This document shows, one piece after another, positions 1 through 9,168 of a stretch of 64,000 bases of DNA (position 1 is its first letter; each line of letters opens with the position of its first letter). A model generated the notes under the pieces. The model had not been told where the DNA came from. It ran no database searches and worked only from the letters and a program-made list of their open reading frames with translations. The DNA comes from Pandoraea vervacti (lineage in GTDB: Bacteria > Pseudomonadota > Gammaproteobacteria > Burkholderiales > Burkholderiaceae), in assembly GCF_000934605.2 (NCBI RefSeq), contig NZ_CP010897.2:186001-250000 (forward strand). The letters run 5' to 3'. The position numbers were made by a program, and so were the translations under genes.

Positions 1-448
1 TCGGCAAAATAGGGATGGGATTCATGACGAGGCGTGTAACAGTCAGTGATATTCGACTGTATCCGCGCCGCGAACGGCGTGTCGTGACCTGCGTCAAACA
101 CCCGGCGCGCGGCATGCATGCAGCGTGAGGGCGGCACGAGGCGTTGTGTCATTGCGCAAAACTCGCCGTCGACGGCGAATTTGTGCGTTGCCGCGCGCAT
201 GCGACACGGCAGCCGTGCGTCAAAATCGTTGCCGCGGCAGGCAAATTTTCGTGGCCTACGGTAAGCTAGCGCCTAATTGAAGTCCCCCGCCGTGTCGACA
301 GCCCTGGCGGCACGCGCGAGGCTCGCCCCGGAACCGCCGGGACGGCGGTCCGACCGGTGTCCGCGGGTATCCGCAGTGCCGGTACGTAGCCGGTCCGCCC
401 ATACTCGTTTTTGCCGGAACGACGCGGCACATCACGATTGGAAACAAC
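1..448. other. Left edge and upstream region of the LysR gene
   Basis: No convincing gene is seen here. Overlapping open frames on both strands read as arginine-rich shadow sequence. A minus-strand ATG at position 25 opens a short frame that leaves the window, so a divergently transcribed gene may begin here, but only eight codons are visible and there is no clear ribosome site. The remainder presumably carries the regulatory region of the LysR-type gene; LysR genes are often read divergently from a target, which would lie outside the window. Confidence 0.4.
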
Positions 449-1429
449 ATGGACCGTCTGCAATCGATGCGCGTTTTCGTCAAAGTGGCCGACAACGGGA
501 GTTTTGCCCGGACCGCCGCACAGATGGACCTGTCTGCCGCCGTGGTGACGCGGCACGTCGCGGAACTCGAATCGCATCTCGGCGTTCGCTTGCTCAATCG
601 CACCACGCGCAGCCTGTCGCTGACCGGCGCCGGTCAGGTGTATCTGGAGCGCTGTCGGCAGATCATCGATGAAGTCGACGAGGCCGATGCGCTGATCTCG
701 AGCGCGTCTCGCGATCCCAAGGGAACGCTCAAAGTCGTTGCCCCCGTCTCGTTCGGGGTGCGCAACCTCGCGCCGCTCGTCAAGAAGTATCAGGAACTGC
801 ATCCGAAGGTGGTGGTGGACCTCACGCTGACCGACCGTGCCGTCGATCTGGTGGAAGAGGGTTACGACTGCGGGATTCTCCTCACGCGCATGATCAATAG
901 CGAAAGCCTGATCTCGCGCGTACTGGCCGAGACCCGCGTGATGCTTTGCGCTTCGCCCGCCTACATTGCCGAGCACGGCGAGCCGGTGACGCCGCAGGAG
1001 CTCGGCGAACATGGCGTGCTGGGCCTGCCGAGCGAGTTCTGGAGCGACGATCGCGTGTTTGCCGGACCTGACGGCGAAGTTCGCGTTCGTGTGCAGAACA
1101 AGCTCATCTGCAACAACACGGCGCTGTTGCGCCAGTCGGTGTTGCTGGGCCACGGCATTGCGTTCCTGCCGTCGTATCTCGTGGGCAATGATGTGCGCGA
1201 CGGCGATCTCGTTGCGCTCATGCGTAATTATTCGCAGACGCCGATCGACGTCTCGCTCGTCTACCCGAGCCGCAAGTACCTGTCGGCGAAGACGCGTGGC
1301 TTCATCGATCTGACGGTCGAGTATTTCCGTCAGAACGAGAGCATTTCGGCGGCCGAGCGCTGGGTGCCGCCCAAGCCGTCGTCATCGTCGGGTGCCACGT
1401 CGACGTCGAACACGGAAATGCCCGTTTGA
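449..1429 (+). CDS. LysR-family transcriptional regulator
   Basis: A DNA-binding regulator of 326 residues, the usual LysR length being about 300. Residues 1-60 form the winged helix-turn-helix (MDRLQSMRVFVKVADNGSF start, then the LNRTTRSLSLT wing region), followed by a linker and a periplasmic-binding-like effector domain from about residue 90. The last 20 residues are a Ser/Thr-rich tail without domain character. The short N-terminal sequence and the RTTRSLSLTGAG motif resemble the CrgA/DmlR-like subgroup that is abundant in Burkholderiales. It is monocistronic: the next gene is convergent and a strong hairpin separates them. The ligand and target genes cannot be told from sequence. Confidence 0.93.
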   Translation: MDRLQSMRVFVKVADNGSFARTAAQMDLSAAVVTRHVAELESHLGVRLLNRTTRSLSLTGAGQVYLERCRQIIDEVDEADALISSASRDPKGTLKVVAPVSFGVRNLAPLVKKYQELHPKVVVDLTLTDRAVDLVEEGYDCGILLTRMINSESLISRVLAETRVMLCASPAYIAEHGEPVTPQELGEHGVLGLPSEFWSDDRVFAGPDGEVRVRVQNKLICNNTALLRQSVLLGHGIAFLPSYLVGNDVRDGDLVALMRNYSQTPIDVSLVYPSRKYLSAKTRGFIDLTVEYFRQNESISAAERWVPPKPSSSSGATSTSNTEMPV

Positions 1430-1461
1430 CGTCCGTTTGACGTTCCGGAGGGCGGATGGCA

Positions 1462-1495
1462 AAACGGCCACTTCCATGAAGAAGTGGCCGTTTTT
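1462..1495. terminator. Bidirectional intrinsic terminator between lysR and topB
   Basis: A 13-bp perfect stem (1462-1474 with 1481-1493) with a 6-nt loop, flanked by T-runs on both strands. It lies between the convergent LysR gene and topB and can serve both. Confidence 0.9.
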
Positions 1496-1553
1496 CATTG
1501 CCTCGATGTTTTGAGGCGACGATTCGGTCGATCCAGTCGATTTGGTCGGACCG

Positions 1554-4256
1554 TCAGAACGGTGCGTCGTCCTCATCGAACGGCGCGTCGTCCGACTTGC
1601 CTGCCTTGGCCGACTTGGTCGCCGGTTTGGCCTTCGTCGTCGTCTTTTTGGCGGCGACCTTCTTGGCCGGCGCCTTGGCGGCAGCGGTCTTTGCCGCCGT
1701 CTTGCGCGCCGGTGCGGCCTTTTCCTCACCCTCATCCGCGTCTGCGCCGGGCTTTGCCGCCGTCTTCTTCGGGGCCTTGGCCTCGAATTCGAAGCCGATC
1801 TTGCCGTCCTTCTGCTTGGCGAGATAGGCCTTGAACGTGCGGCCGGTACGCGAGGACTTGAAGTTCGTCAGCAGGTCCGTCTTGCCCTCGGTGAGCAGCT
1901 TGTGAATCTGCTCACGCGAGATTTCCTGCTGAAGAATCACCTTGCCCGAGGTGAAGTCGCACGTCTTCGGGTTCGCCACGGCGTTCTCGCAGACGTAACG
2001 CATGCCGTGCTCGAACACGCGCCCGTTGCACTTCGGGCAATGGCCGACCGGCTCCTGACCCGTGAAATCCGGGGCTTCGCCATCCTCGTCGCCGTTGTCC
2101 TGACCGAAGTCGAATTCGAGCTTGTAGCCCATTTCGTCGTCGGGCGAGAGCTTGATGATCGCCGAGAACGGACGGCCCATCTTGCTGCGAAAGCCCGAGA
2201 GCGGCCCGATCGTCTTGTTCGTCAGGAGCTCTTCGACTTCCGGGATTTCGAACTGGCGTCCGCCCGGAATCTTCGAGATCGAGAAGTTGCAGTTCGTGCA
2301 GGCGAAACGACGATAGTTCTCCTTGACCACGCCACCGCAATGCGGACACGGCGTGCTGAGCGTCGCGTAGTCGCCCGGGATGGTATCGGAGTCGTATTCT
2401 TTCGCGCGCTTGACGATGGTCTGCGTCATTTGGGCGATTTCGTGCATGAACTCGTCGCGCTTGAGGCCGCCGCGCTCGATTTGCGACAGCTTGGCCTCCC
2501 ATTCGCCCGTGAGTTCCGGCAGCGTCAGCTCGTCCACGCCGAGACCACGCAACAGCGTCATCAACTGGAAGGCCTTGGCCGTCGGATGCAACTCGCGGCC
2601 TTCGCGCACGAGGTACTTTTCGGTGAGCAGGCCTTCGATGATGGCCGCGCGCGTGGCCGGGGTGCCCAGACCTTTGCCGGCCATGGCTTCGCGCAGTTCA
2701 CCGTCCTCGACGAGCTTGCCCGCGCCTTCCATGGCGGAGAGCAGCGTCGCTTCGCTGTAGCGGGCGGGCGGTTTGGTCTGCAGGCCGACGGCCGCCACCT
2801 TGTCCACGCCGACCTTTTCGTCCTTGGCGACCGGCACGAGGTTCGGCTGGTCTTCCTTGGTGTCCTTCGCGTCCTTGCCGTCGTCAGCGCCTTCCTTGCC
2901 ATAGATGGCGAGCCAGCCGGCCTGCACGAGCACCTTGCCCTCGGTCTTGAAGTGATGGCCGACCACTTCCGTGATGCGGGTCGTCACCTGATACTCGGCA
3001 GCGGGGAAGAACACTGCCAGGAAGCGCTTGACCACGAGGTCGTAAAGCTTCTGTTCCGGCTCGGAGAGGTTCTTCGGCGCTTGCAGCGTCGGGATGATGG
3101 CGAAGTGATCGCTGATCTTGCTGTTGTCGAAGATCCGCTTGTTCGGCTTGACCCAATCCTTGTTCAGAATCTGGTTGGCGAACTGATGATAGTTATTGCT
3201 TTCCTTGAGCACGGCCATCGTCTCTTTAACGGTGGCCAGGTAGTCTTCGGGCAGCGCGCGGGCATCGGTACGCGGGTACGTGAGCACCTTGTGTTTTTCG
3301 TACAGCGCCTGCGCCAGACCGAGCGTGTTCTTCGCGGAGAAGCCGAAGCGGCTGTTGGCCTCGCGTTGCAGGCTGGTCAGGTCGAACAGCAGCGGCGAGA
3401 GCTGGCTGGACGGCTTCGACTCTTCCGTGACCGTCCCGTGTTTGCCGCGCACGGCGGCGACGACCGACTCGGCGGCCGCCACGCTCCAGAGGCGCGAATC
3501 ACGCTGCTCGGGATCGAACTCGTTGCGCTTGAAGTTCGGATCGAACCAGCGGCCTTCATAGAAGCCGGCGGCGGCGACGAACTCGGCTTTGACTTCCCAA
3601 TAGTCGCGCGAGACGAACTTGCGGATCTTCTCTTCACGCTCGACCACGATCGACAGCGTCGGCGTTTGCACGCGACCCACCGTCGTCAGGAAGAAGCCGC
3701 CGCCCTTGCTGTTGAAGGCGGTCATGGCGCGGGTGCCATTGATCCCGACGAGCCAATCGGCCTCGGCACGGCTGCGTGCGGCATCCGCCAGCGGCAGCAT
3801 GTCGTCGTCGCTGCGCAGGCGCTTGAAGCCATCGCGAATCGACTGCGGCGTCATCGACTGAAGCCACAGACGCTTGACCGGTTGCTTGGCCTTCGCATGC
3901 TGGGCGATCAGGCGGAAAATCAGCTCCCCTTCGCGTCCCGCGTCACAGGCGTTGATCAGGATGTCGACATCCTTGCGCTTGATCAGGCGGGTCAGCACCT
4001 TCAGGCGCGATTCGCTCTTGGCGATCGGCTTGAGGTCGAAGTGCGGGGGAATCACGGGAAGGTTGGCGAAGCTCCACTTGCCGCGTTTGACTTCATAGTC
4101 TTCCGGCGCGCCGATTTCGACGAGGTGGCCAACCGCCGACGAGACGACGTAATCGTCGCTCTCGAAGTACTCGTCATGCTTGGTAAAGCCGCCCAGCGCC
4201 CGCGCGATGTCATTCGCGACAGACGGTTTCTCGGCAATGATCAGAGCTTTTGACAT
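1554..4256 (-). CDS. topB: DNA topoisomerase III
   Basis: A type IA topoisomerase that nicks and passes single DNA strands, mainly to decatenate and resolve recombination intermediates. The 900-residue protein opens with the TOPRIM domain (SKALIIAEKPSVA), carries the DAGREGELIF metal-binding motif, the GRVQTPTLSIV segment and the active-site motif TYPRTDAR (catalytic Tyr). The C-terminal third has two Cys-rich zinc-ribbon-like repeats (CPHCGG...CTNC and CPKCNG...CEN) and a Lys/Ala-rich basic tail like a histone H1 tail. I chose the internal ATG at 4256, because the upstream Met at 4295 adds 13 residues that do not fit the family. The basic tail makes it much longer than E. coli TopB (about 650), as is usual in Burkholderiales. 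Confidence 0.96.
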   Translation of the reverse strand: MSKALIIAEKPSVANDIARALGGFTKHDEYFESDDYVVSSAVGHLVEIGAPEDYEVKRGKWSFANLPVIPPHFDLKPIAKSESRLKVLTRLIKRKDVDILINACDAGREGELIFRLIAQHAKAKQPVKRLWLQSMTPQSIRDGFKRLRSDDDMLPLADAARSRAEADWLVGINGTRAMTAFNSKGGGFFLTTVGRVQTPTLSIVVEREEKIRKFVSRDYWEVKAEFVAAAGFYEGRWFDPNFKRNEFDPEQRDSRLWSVAAAESVVAAVRGKHGTVTEESKPSSQLSPLLFDLTSLQREANSRFGFSAKNTLGLAQALYEKHKVLTYPRTDARALPEDYLATVKETMAVLKESNNYHQFANQILNKDWVKPNKRIFDNSKISDHFAIIPTLQAPKNLSEPEQKLYDLVVKRFLAVFFPAAEYQVTTRITEVVGHHFKTEGKVLVQAGWLAIYGKEGADDGKDAKDTKEDQPNLVPVAKDEKVGVDKVAAVGLQTKPPARYSEATLLSAMEGAGKLVEDGELREAMAGKGLGTPATRAAIIEGLLTEKYLVREGRELHPTAKAFQLMTLLRGLGVDELTLPELTGEWEAKLSQIERGGLKRDEFMHEIAQMTQTIVKRAKEYDSDTIPGDYATLSTPCPHCGGVVKENYRRFACTNCNFSISKIPGGRQFEIPEVEELLTNKTIGPLSGFRSKMGRPFSAIIKLSPDDEMGYKLEFDFGQDNGDEDGEAPDFTGQEPVGHCPKCNGRVFEHGMRYVCENAVANPKTCDFTSGKVILQQEISREQIHKLLTEGKTDLLTNFKSSRTGRTFKAYLAKQKDGKIGFEFEAKAPKKTAAKPGADADEGEEKAAPARKTAAKTAAAKAPAKKVAAKKTTTKAKPATKSAKAGKSDDAPFDEDDAPF

Positions 4257-4626
4257 GACGTTAAGTAATGTTGAGGGGGTGTCGCCAGGCGACATTCGTT
4301 GGCTTTATAACATATAGCCAATCCGGCGTTGCCGTCGGATCGGGCACAAGGCGCGCCTGAAAGCGGCACATCATAAGCGCGTCGCAAGCCGGCGGCAAGC
4401 GCGGGCGCGGCGCGGCGCGGGCGGCGCCATGGCGTGGCACGGTGGCGCTTCCGACTCCGCCGGCCGCCGGTCCCGGCAGGTTCGGTCGGCGGTAGGGCAG
4501 GGCGGTCCGGCATCGAACCGGCGCGATTCCGACATGGAGCCGACGTGGGGCCGACGCGGGGCCGACTCGGGACCAGCCTGAGGCCGATGCGGGTCCGGCG
4601 CGTCAGGATAGCCGGGATTCGCGGAA
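4257..4626. other. Intergenic region between topB and the thioredoxin-like gene
   Basis: 370 bases with no supported gene. The part next to topB is AT-richer (around 4300-4325, with TATAA-like sequence on the minus strand) and probably holds the topB promoter. The remainder (4380-4620) is extremely GC-rich with imperfect GGGGCCGAC-type repeats; open frames there are low-complexity shadows. Confidence 0.4.
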
Positions 4627-5016
4627 TCACTCTGCCAGCAAATGCTCGCGCAGCGCCGGGGCGACGACCGCGGCATTGCCCAGCACGTCGGCGTCGAGCA
4701 TCCGCTCCAAAATCCCGATCGCCGGCAGCACCGGCCCGAAGAACCGCGCCTGGCCGGGCGACTGTCGGGCGTCCTGCACCAGCAGTGTCGGGAAATTCTC
4801 GATGTCGTGGTCGTCCAGCCAATCGGCATGTGTTTCGATATCCACCCAGACGAAACACAGCTCCGGATGCCTGGCCGCGAGCGCTTCGAACGTCTGCGCA
4901 TACTCGCGGCATGTGCCGCACCACGCCGCGCACAGGCAAGCCACGAGGCGCGTGTTGCCGCCGGCCAGCGCAGCGGCAAGCGCGGAGCGGTCGGCGACGG
5001 GATCGAAAACGGGCAT
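4627..5016 (-). CDS. Thioredoxin-family protein
   Basis: A 129-residue, single-domain thioredoxin fold protein. The redox motif WCGTC sits near residue 35 (ACLCAAWCGTCREY), with the family's cis-proline in NFPTLLVQD near residue 78. No signal peptide is present, so it is expected to act in the cytoplasm. The upstream open frame extends to 5148 but that part is Arg/Pro-rich and overlaps the end of dprA, so the ATG at 5016 (MPVFDPVADRS) was chosen. It lies about 50 bases after dprA on the same strand and may be cotranscribed with it. The client protein is unknown; CGTC differs from the CGPC of classical thioredoxin. Confidence 0.85.
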   Translation of the reverse strand: MPVFDPVADRSALAAALAGGNTRLVACLCAAWCGTCREYAQTFEALAARHPELCFVWVDIETHADWLDDHDIENFPTLLVQDARQSPGQARFFGPVLPAIGILERMLDADVLGNAAVVAPALREHLLAE

Positions 5017-5068
5017 GGTGTCGGTGATGTCGGTATCCGGGATTGGGGGCGGGGCTCGCGCCTGCCGA

Positions 5069-6610
5069 TTAGCGCGCCGGCCCGGGATCGAGCCGCGCGA
5101 ACCGGCCACCCGGCAATCGGGCGACGAGGCCGTCGAGTTCAAGCGCACCTAGCTGCGAGAGCACGGCAGCAATGCCAAGGCCGGAGCGCTCGCAGAGGGT
5201 GTCGGCGTTGACGGGATCATACCCCAGCGCCTCCAGGACCGCTGCGGTGCCCTGCGGCGGCCCGGCCGTTGAGGCGGGTTCCGGGGGGGCGGATCTTGTG
5301 GCGGTGAGGACATCCGGGGCAATGAGGGCGTTCTCGTGGCTGGGGTCGCGAAGGATTGGCTCGTCGCCCGGATCCGATGTCGTGTCAGTGTCAGTGTCGG
5401 TGATGGTGTCGGCGACAGAAGCGCGGCGCCCGGTCGCACCGCGCCGTCGTCTGCCGCCCTGTCGGGCCGGGCTGTCCGCCGTCTTTTCCGGGGACTGCGG
5501 CCGGGGGCGACCCGGGACATCCGCGATACCCATCGCCTCGAAGACATCCTCGGGCGACGTCACCAGCGTGGCGCCGTCCCGGATCAGCACGTGACAGCCC
5601 CGGCTTTGCGGGGCGTGGATCGAACCCGGCACGGCAAGCACGTCACGCCCCAGTTCCCCTGCCAGACGCGCCGTGATGAGCGACCCGGAGTGCGTCGTGG
5701 CCTCGATGACGACGGTGCATCGGGCGAGCGCGGCAATGAGGCGGTTACGACGCGGGAAGTGTTCCGGCCGGGGTGGCGTGCCCAGCGGGAACGCCGAGAG
5801 CAGCAAGCCGCGCTCGGCAATGCGCTCGGCGAGCGCGTGATGGCGGGATGGATAGACGATGTCCGCGCCGGTGCCGATTACCGCGCAGGTTCGGCCCGCC
5901 GTCTCCAGTGCCCCTTCGTGCGCGGCCGCGTCGATGCCGGCGGCAAGGCCTGACACGACAGTGACGCCCGCGTCCCCCAGCACGCGGGCAAAGTGCCGGG
6001 CGTTCTCGCGCCCCTGCGGCGTGGCACGGCGGCTACCGACGAGCGCCGCTGCCATTTCGCCAATGTCGCCCCTGCCACCCATGCCACCCGTGCTGTCTGT
6101 GCCGCTTGCGACGTCCCGCGCATCCTGTGCACGGTTCATCAGTGCGGCATCGCCCCGACAATAGAGAATGGGCGGCGCGTCGCCGAGGGTGAGCAGTGCC
6201 CGCGGGTACGCCGCCTCGGACAGCGTGAGCACCGTGCATCCCGGCTGTCTGGCCCAGGCCAGGGTGCAGGAGATCTGGGTCTCCAGTTCGGCCGACGTGC
6301 GCGCAAGCAGGCGCGAGACGACCTCGCGGGGCACGACCTCCGTCAATACGCCGCGCGACGCGGCGAAGATGGCGCCGGGCGGCCCGAGCGTTGCGAGCAG
6401 GCGTCTCACGGCCGCAGGCGGCACTCCCGGCGCATGACATAACCGCAGCCAGTCCCTGATCTCGTCGGGAGATGCGCCGATCGGCCTGTCCGGGCGTGTG
6501 GATTCATGCGGCGCGGCCGGTTCGTTCGCGTCGGTCGACGCCGGTGAGATGGCTGCGGCACCCGCAGCACGGGCGTCAGGCGTGCGCCGCGGGGTTTGCG
6601 CCGCCAGCAT
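5069..6610 (-). CDS. dprA: DNA-processing protein DprA (Smf)
   Basis: Loads RecA on incoming single-stranded DNA in natural transformation. The Rossmann-type DprA core is plain: LVGSRRATPQGRENA, then VVSGLAAGIDAAAHEGAL, the VIGTGADIVYP turn, and SGSLITARLAGELGRDVLAVPG. An N-terminal helical region (about 50-120) precedes it, then a low-complexity Ser/Thr/Asp linker, and a C-terminal winged-helix (DprA_WH) of about 60 residues closes the protein. The start is uncertain: the frame stays open to 6751, and Met codons at 6610, 6640 and 6643 are all possible without a clear Shine-Dalgarno. I used 6610 because upstream codons overlap the region that should hold the def promoter. Confidence 0.93.
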   Translation of the reverse strand: MLAAQTPRRTPDARAAGAAAISPASTDANEPAAPHESTRPDRPIGASPDEIRDWLRLCHAPGVPPAAVRRLLATLGPPGAIFAASRGVLTEVVPREVVSRLLARTSAELETQISCTLAWARQPGCTVLTLSEAAYPRALLTLGDAPPILYCRGDAALMNRAQDARDVASGTDSTGGMGGRGDIGEMAAALVGSRRATPQGRENARHFARVLGDAGVTVVSGLAAGIDAAAHEGALETAGRTCAVIGTGADIVYPSRHHALAERIAERGLLLSAFPLGTPPRPEHFPRRNRLIAALARCTVVIEATTHSGSLITARLAGELGRDVLAVPGSIHAPQSRGCHVLIRDGATLVTSPEDVFEAMGIADVPGRPRPQSPEKTADSPARQGGRRRRGATGRRASVADTITDTDTDTTSDPGDEPILRDPSHENALIAPDVLTATRSAPPEPASTAGPPQGTAAVLEALGYDPVNADTLCERSGLGIAAVLSQLGALELDGLVARLPGGRFARLDPGPAR

Positions 6611-6624
6611 GGGCGGGAGCGCTA

Positions 6625-6633
6625 TGCTAAAAT
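6625..6633 (+). promoter_or_regulatory. Possible extended -10 promoter for def
   Basis: TGCTAAAAT is an extended -10 (TGnTAAAAT) in an unusually AT-rich patch between divergent dprA and def. No good -35 is visible, which is tolerated by extended -10 promoters. It overlaps the possible dprA start codons. Confidence 0.4.
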
Positions 6634-6774
6634 TTTTCATCATCCGGTAAGCATTGACCGGGGGGCCAGAGCAGGCCGTGCACGTGGCGAGATCGTCGCC
6701 GTGCCCATCAGCCATCGCAAGATTGTGCGGTGGCGTGCGCCCAGGAGGCAATGCGGCGAATTCCCGTTTTCATC

Positions 6775-7278
6775 ATGGCATTACTACCCATTCTTCAGTA
6801 CCCCGATCCCCGTCTGCACAAAGTGGCCAAACCGGTCGCCGAAGTCGACGACCGGATCCGTCAACTCGTCAAGGACATGGCCGAGACCATGTACGACGCC
6901 CCCGGCATCGGCCTCGCAGCCACGCAGGTCGACGTCCACGAGCAAGTCATCGTGATGGATCTCTCGGAAACGCGCGACGAACTGCGCGTCTTCATCAACC
7001 CGAAGATCGTCTGGCGCAGTGACGAGCAAAAGGTCTACGAAGAGGGTTGTCTCTCCGTGCCCGGCATCTATGACGAAGTCGAGCGGGCCGATCGTGTGCG
7101 CGTCGAAGCGTTGAACGAGAACGGCGAGAAGTTCGTCATCGACGCCGACGAGTTGCTCGCAGTGTGCATTCAGCACGAGATGGATCACCTCAAGGGCCGC
7201 GTGTTCGTCGAGTACCTCTCGCCGCTCAAGCGCAACCGCATCAAGGCGAAGATGAAGAAGCAGGCCGAACGCGCCTGA
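6775..7278 (+). CDS. def: Peptide deformylase
   Basis: Removes the N-formyl group from nascent proteins. At 167 residues it has the standard length and all three family motifs: GIGLAATQV (near residue 44), EGCLSVP (near 88) and QHEMDHLKG (near 131), giving the Cys and two His metal ligands and the catalytic Glu. The frame is open further upstream, and an AGGAGG at 6733-6738 sits only 2 nt before an in-frame ATG at 6741; the ATG at 6775 (MALLPILQYPDPRL) is kept because it matches the family N-terminus. Divergent from dprA; fmt, which adds the formyl group, follows after one gene, a common association. Confidence 0.97.
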   Translation: MALLPILQYPDPRLHKVAKPVAEVDDRIRQLVKDMAETMYDAPGIGLAATQVDVHEQVIVMDLSETRDELRVFINPKIVWRSDEQKVYEEGCLSVPGIYDEVERADRVRVEALNENGEKFVIDADELLAVCIQHEMDHLKGRVFVEYLSPLKRNRIKAKMKKQAERA

Positions 7279-7422
7279 TCTGCGGGGGGACGCCCACGCT
7301 TGGGCGCGCCCGGTAAAGTCCTCTATACTTGCAGCGCTCGCGGGCCACGGCCCGCCTTCTGCCGCTGCGACGGGGCGTCTCGAACGTCTGCCGTCGGGCC
7401 AAACTCCCGACTGTCTGCCGAG

Positions 7423-9138
7423 ATGTCCATCGCCACCACTTCGTCGTCTTCGTCCTCCTCGTCGTCGGTTCGCACCCGCACGCTCTTCTGGCTGAGCGCC
7501 GCACTGCTTTTCGCGTTCGTGCTCGCGGGTCTGTTCGACCGTGATCCCTGGAAAGCCGACGAGCCGTATTCCGTCGGCATGGTGCTCAACTTTTTCCGCG
7601 GCAACGATCTGATCGTGCCGCGCGTGGCCGCTGACCCGTTCGTCGAGAAACCGCCCGTCATGTATTGGTCGGGCGCGATCTTCGCGCGACTGACTGCCGG
7701 CGTGCTGCCCGTCTTCCAGGGTGCGCAACTGGCCGTGCTGGCGTGGCTTGTGGTCGCGATCCTCTGTGTCGGCCGTCTCGCCCAGCGCCTGTACGGCAGG
7801 GACACCTTCAACTGGCTCGCCCCAATGCTCATGGTCGGCAGCTTCGGGGCCATCGAGAACATCCACAAACTGACGGCGGACATACCTCAACTCGCGGGGG
7901 CGGCGCTCGCCCTGGCGGCGCTGGCGCGTCTGGCCAAATCCGAAAATTGCGCGCGCAAATGGGGGCTGCTGTTCGGCACGGGCGCCGGTATCGCGTTCCT
8001 GAGCAAGGGGCTTCTCGTGCCTGGCGTGCTGGCGCTCACGGCGCTGGCCGTGCTGATGCTGCCCGCGTACCGCACGCGCCGCTACGCGGCGGCGCTGGGC
8101 TGGGCGATGCTGGCCGCGCTGCCGTGGCTGATCGTCTGGCCGGTGCTGTTCTGGCACGCGTCGCAGCCGCTGTTCATCGAATGGTTCTGGGATAACAACT
8201 TCGGCCGCTTTTTTGGCTTCGTGCATCTGGGCGGCGAGCGCAAGTCGTACTGGAACGACGTGACGAGCCTGCTCGGACTGACCTTCCCTGCGGGATGGCT
8301 GGCGCTCGGCGCCATGGTTGCGCAGTGGCGGCAAGCCGGGGGGCGACGCTTCGTGACCGAGCGGCCCGAACTCGCCATGCTGTGGCTCTACGTGGCGCTG
8401 TTCGTGTTGACGCTGGTCGTCTCGTCGGCGATTCGCGATATCTATATGTTGTCGCTGTTCCCCGCCATTGCCGTGCTCGGCGCTGGCGTGCGTTTGCCGT
8501 CATGGCTTGAGAAGGCATGGTCGGGCGTGGCGCTCGTGCTCATGAGCGTGCTCGGCCTGTTCCTGTGGGTGCGCTGGGGCCTGCAGCTGACGGGTAACGG
8601 ACATGTCGCGGCCGGGCCGATCGGCAAATGGCTGCCGCTCGATTACGTGCTGCCGTTCTCGCCCGGGCTGGTGCTCGCCGCAGTCGTCATTGCAGGATTG
8701 TGGGTCGGCGCCATCGTGCGTCGCCGGGAGCTCGGCGCGCTCGTTTTCGGCTTTGCCGGACTGATGTTCGTCTGGGGCACGCTGTCGACATTGCTGTTGC
8801 CGTGGATCAACGAAGCGCGCAGCTACCGCACGCCGTTTGCCGCGCTGCACGACGCGCTGGCGAAGGTGCCGCGCGCAACTTCCCCCGCAGCGAGCGCTTG
8901 CATCGGCTCGTTCAATGTGGGTGAGTCGGAGCGGGGCATGCTCGACTATTTCATCGACGTCCGCCCGGTGCAGTTGCCGAGTCTGGCGGACGCCTCGCGC
9001 TGCGGCGTGCTGCTCGTGCTAGACAAGGCCAATGCACGGATTACCGTGCCCGAAGGTTGGGACCCGATCTGGCAGGGGGGCCGTGCGGGCGATACGAACG
9101 AGCGCTTCCGCGCATTCGTGCCGTCTGCCGTCAAATAA
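7423..9138 (+). CDS. PMT/ArnT-like membrane glycosyltransferase
   Basis: An integral membrane protein of 571 residues with roughly 11-12 hydrophobic segments. The first periplasmic loop carries DPWKADEPYSVGMVLNFF and later EKPPVMYW, matching the acidic catalytic loop (D-E-x-x-Y) of GT-C fold enzymes of the PMT/ArnT family, which transfer a sugar from an undecaprenyl- or dolichyl-phosphate carrier. The acceptor could be lipid A, another glycan or a protein and cannot be told from sequence. The start is the ATG at 7423, before a run of nine serines; the upstream open frame lacks family character. It lies between def and fmt on the same strand. Confidence 0.82.
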   Translation: MSIATTSSSSSSSSSVRTRTLFWLSAALLFAFVLAGLFDRDPWKADEPYSVGMVLNFFRGNDLIVPRVAADPFVEKPPVMYWSGAIFARLTAGVLPVFQGAQLAVLAWLVVAILCVGRLAQRLYGRDTFNWLAPMLMVGSFGAIENIHKLTADIPQLAGAALALAALARLAKSENCARKWGLLFGTGAGIAFLSKGLLVPGVLALTALAVLMLPAYRTRRYAAALGWAMLAALPWLIVWPVLFWHASQPLFIEWFWDNNFGRFFGFVHLGGERKSYWNDVTSLLGLTFPAGWLALGAMVAQWRQAGGRRFVTERPELAMLWLYVALFVLTLVVSSAIRDIYMLSLFPAIAVLGAGVRLPSWLEKAWSGVALVLMSVLGLFLWVRWGLQLTGNGHVAAGPIGKWLPLDYVLPFSPGLVLAAVVIAGLWVGAIVRRRELGALVFGFAGLMFVWGTLSTLLLPWINEARSYRTPFAALHDALAKVPRATSPAASACIGSFNVGESERGMLDYFIDVRPVQLPSLADASRCGVLLVLDKANARITVPEGWDPIWQGGRAGDTNERFRAFVPSAVK

Positions 9139-9168
9139 GTTAAAGCGTTCAGCAGGAGGAAGTTCGTC

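Noticed and set aside
1542..4253. A 903-codon open frame on the plus strand opposite topB
   Set aside because: It mirrors topB exactly, is Arg/Leu-rich without domains, and the minus strand frame has all topoisomerase motifs.
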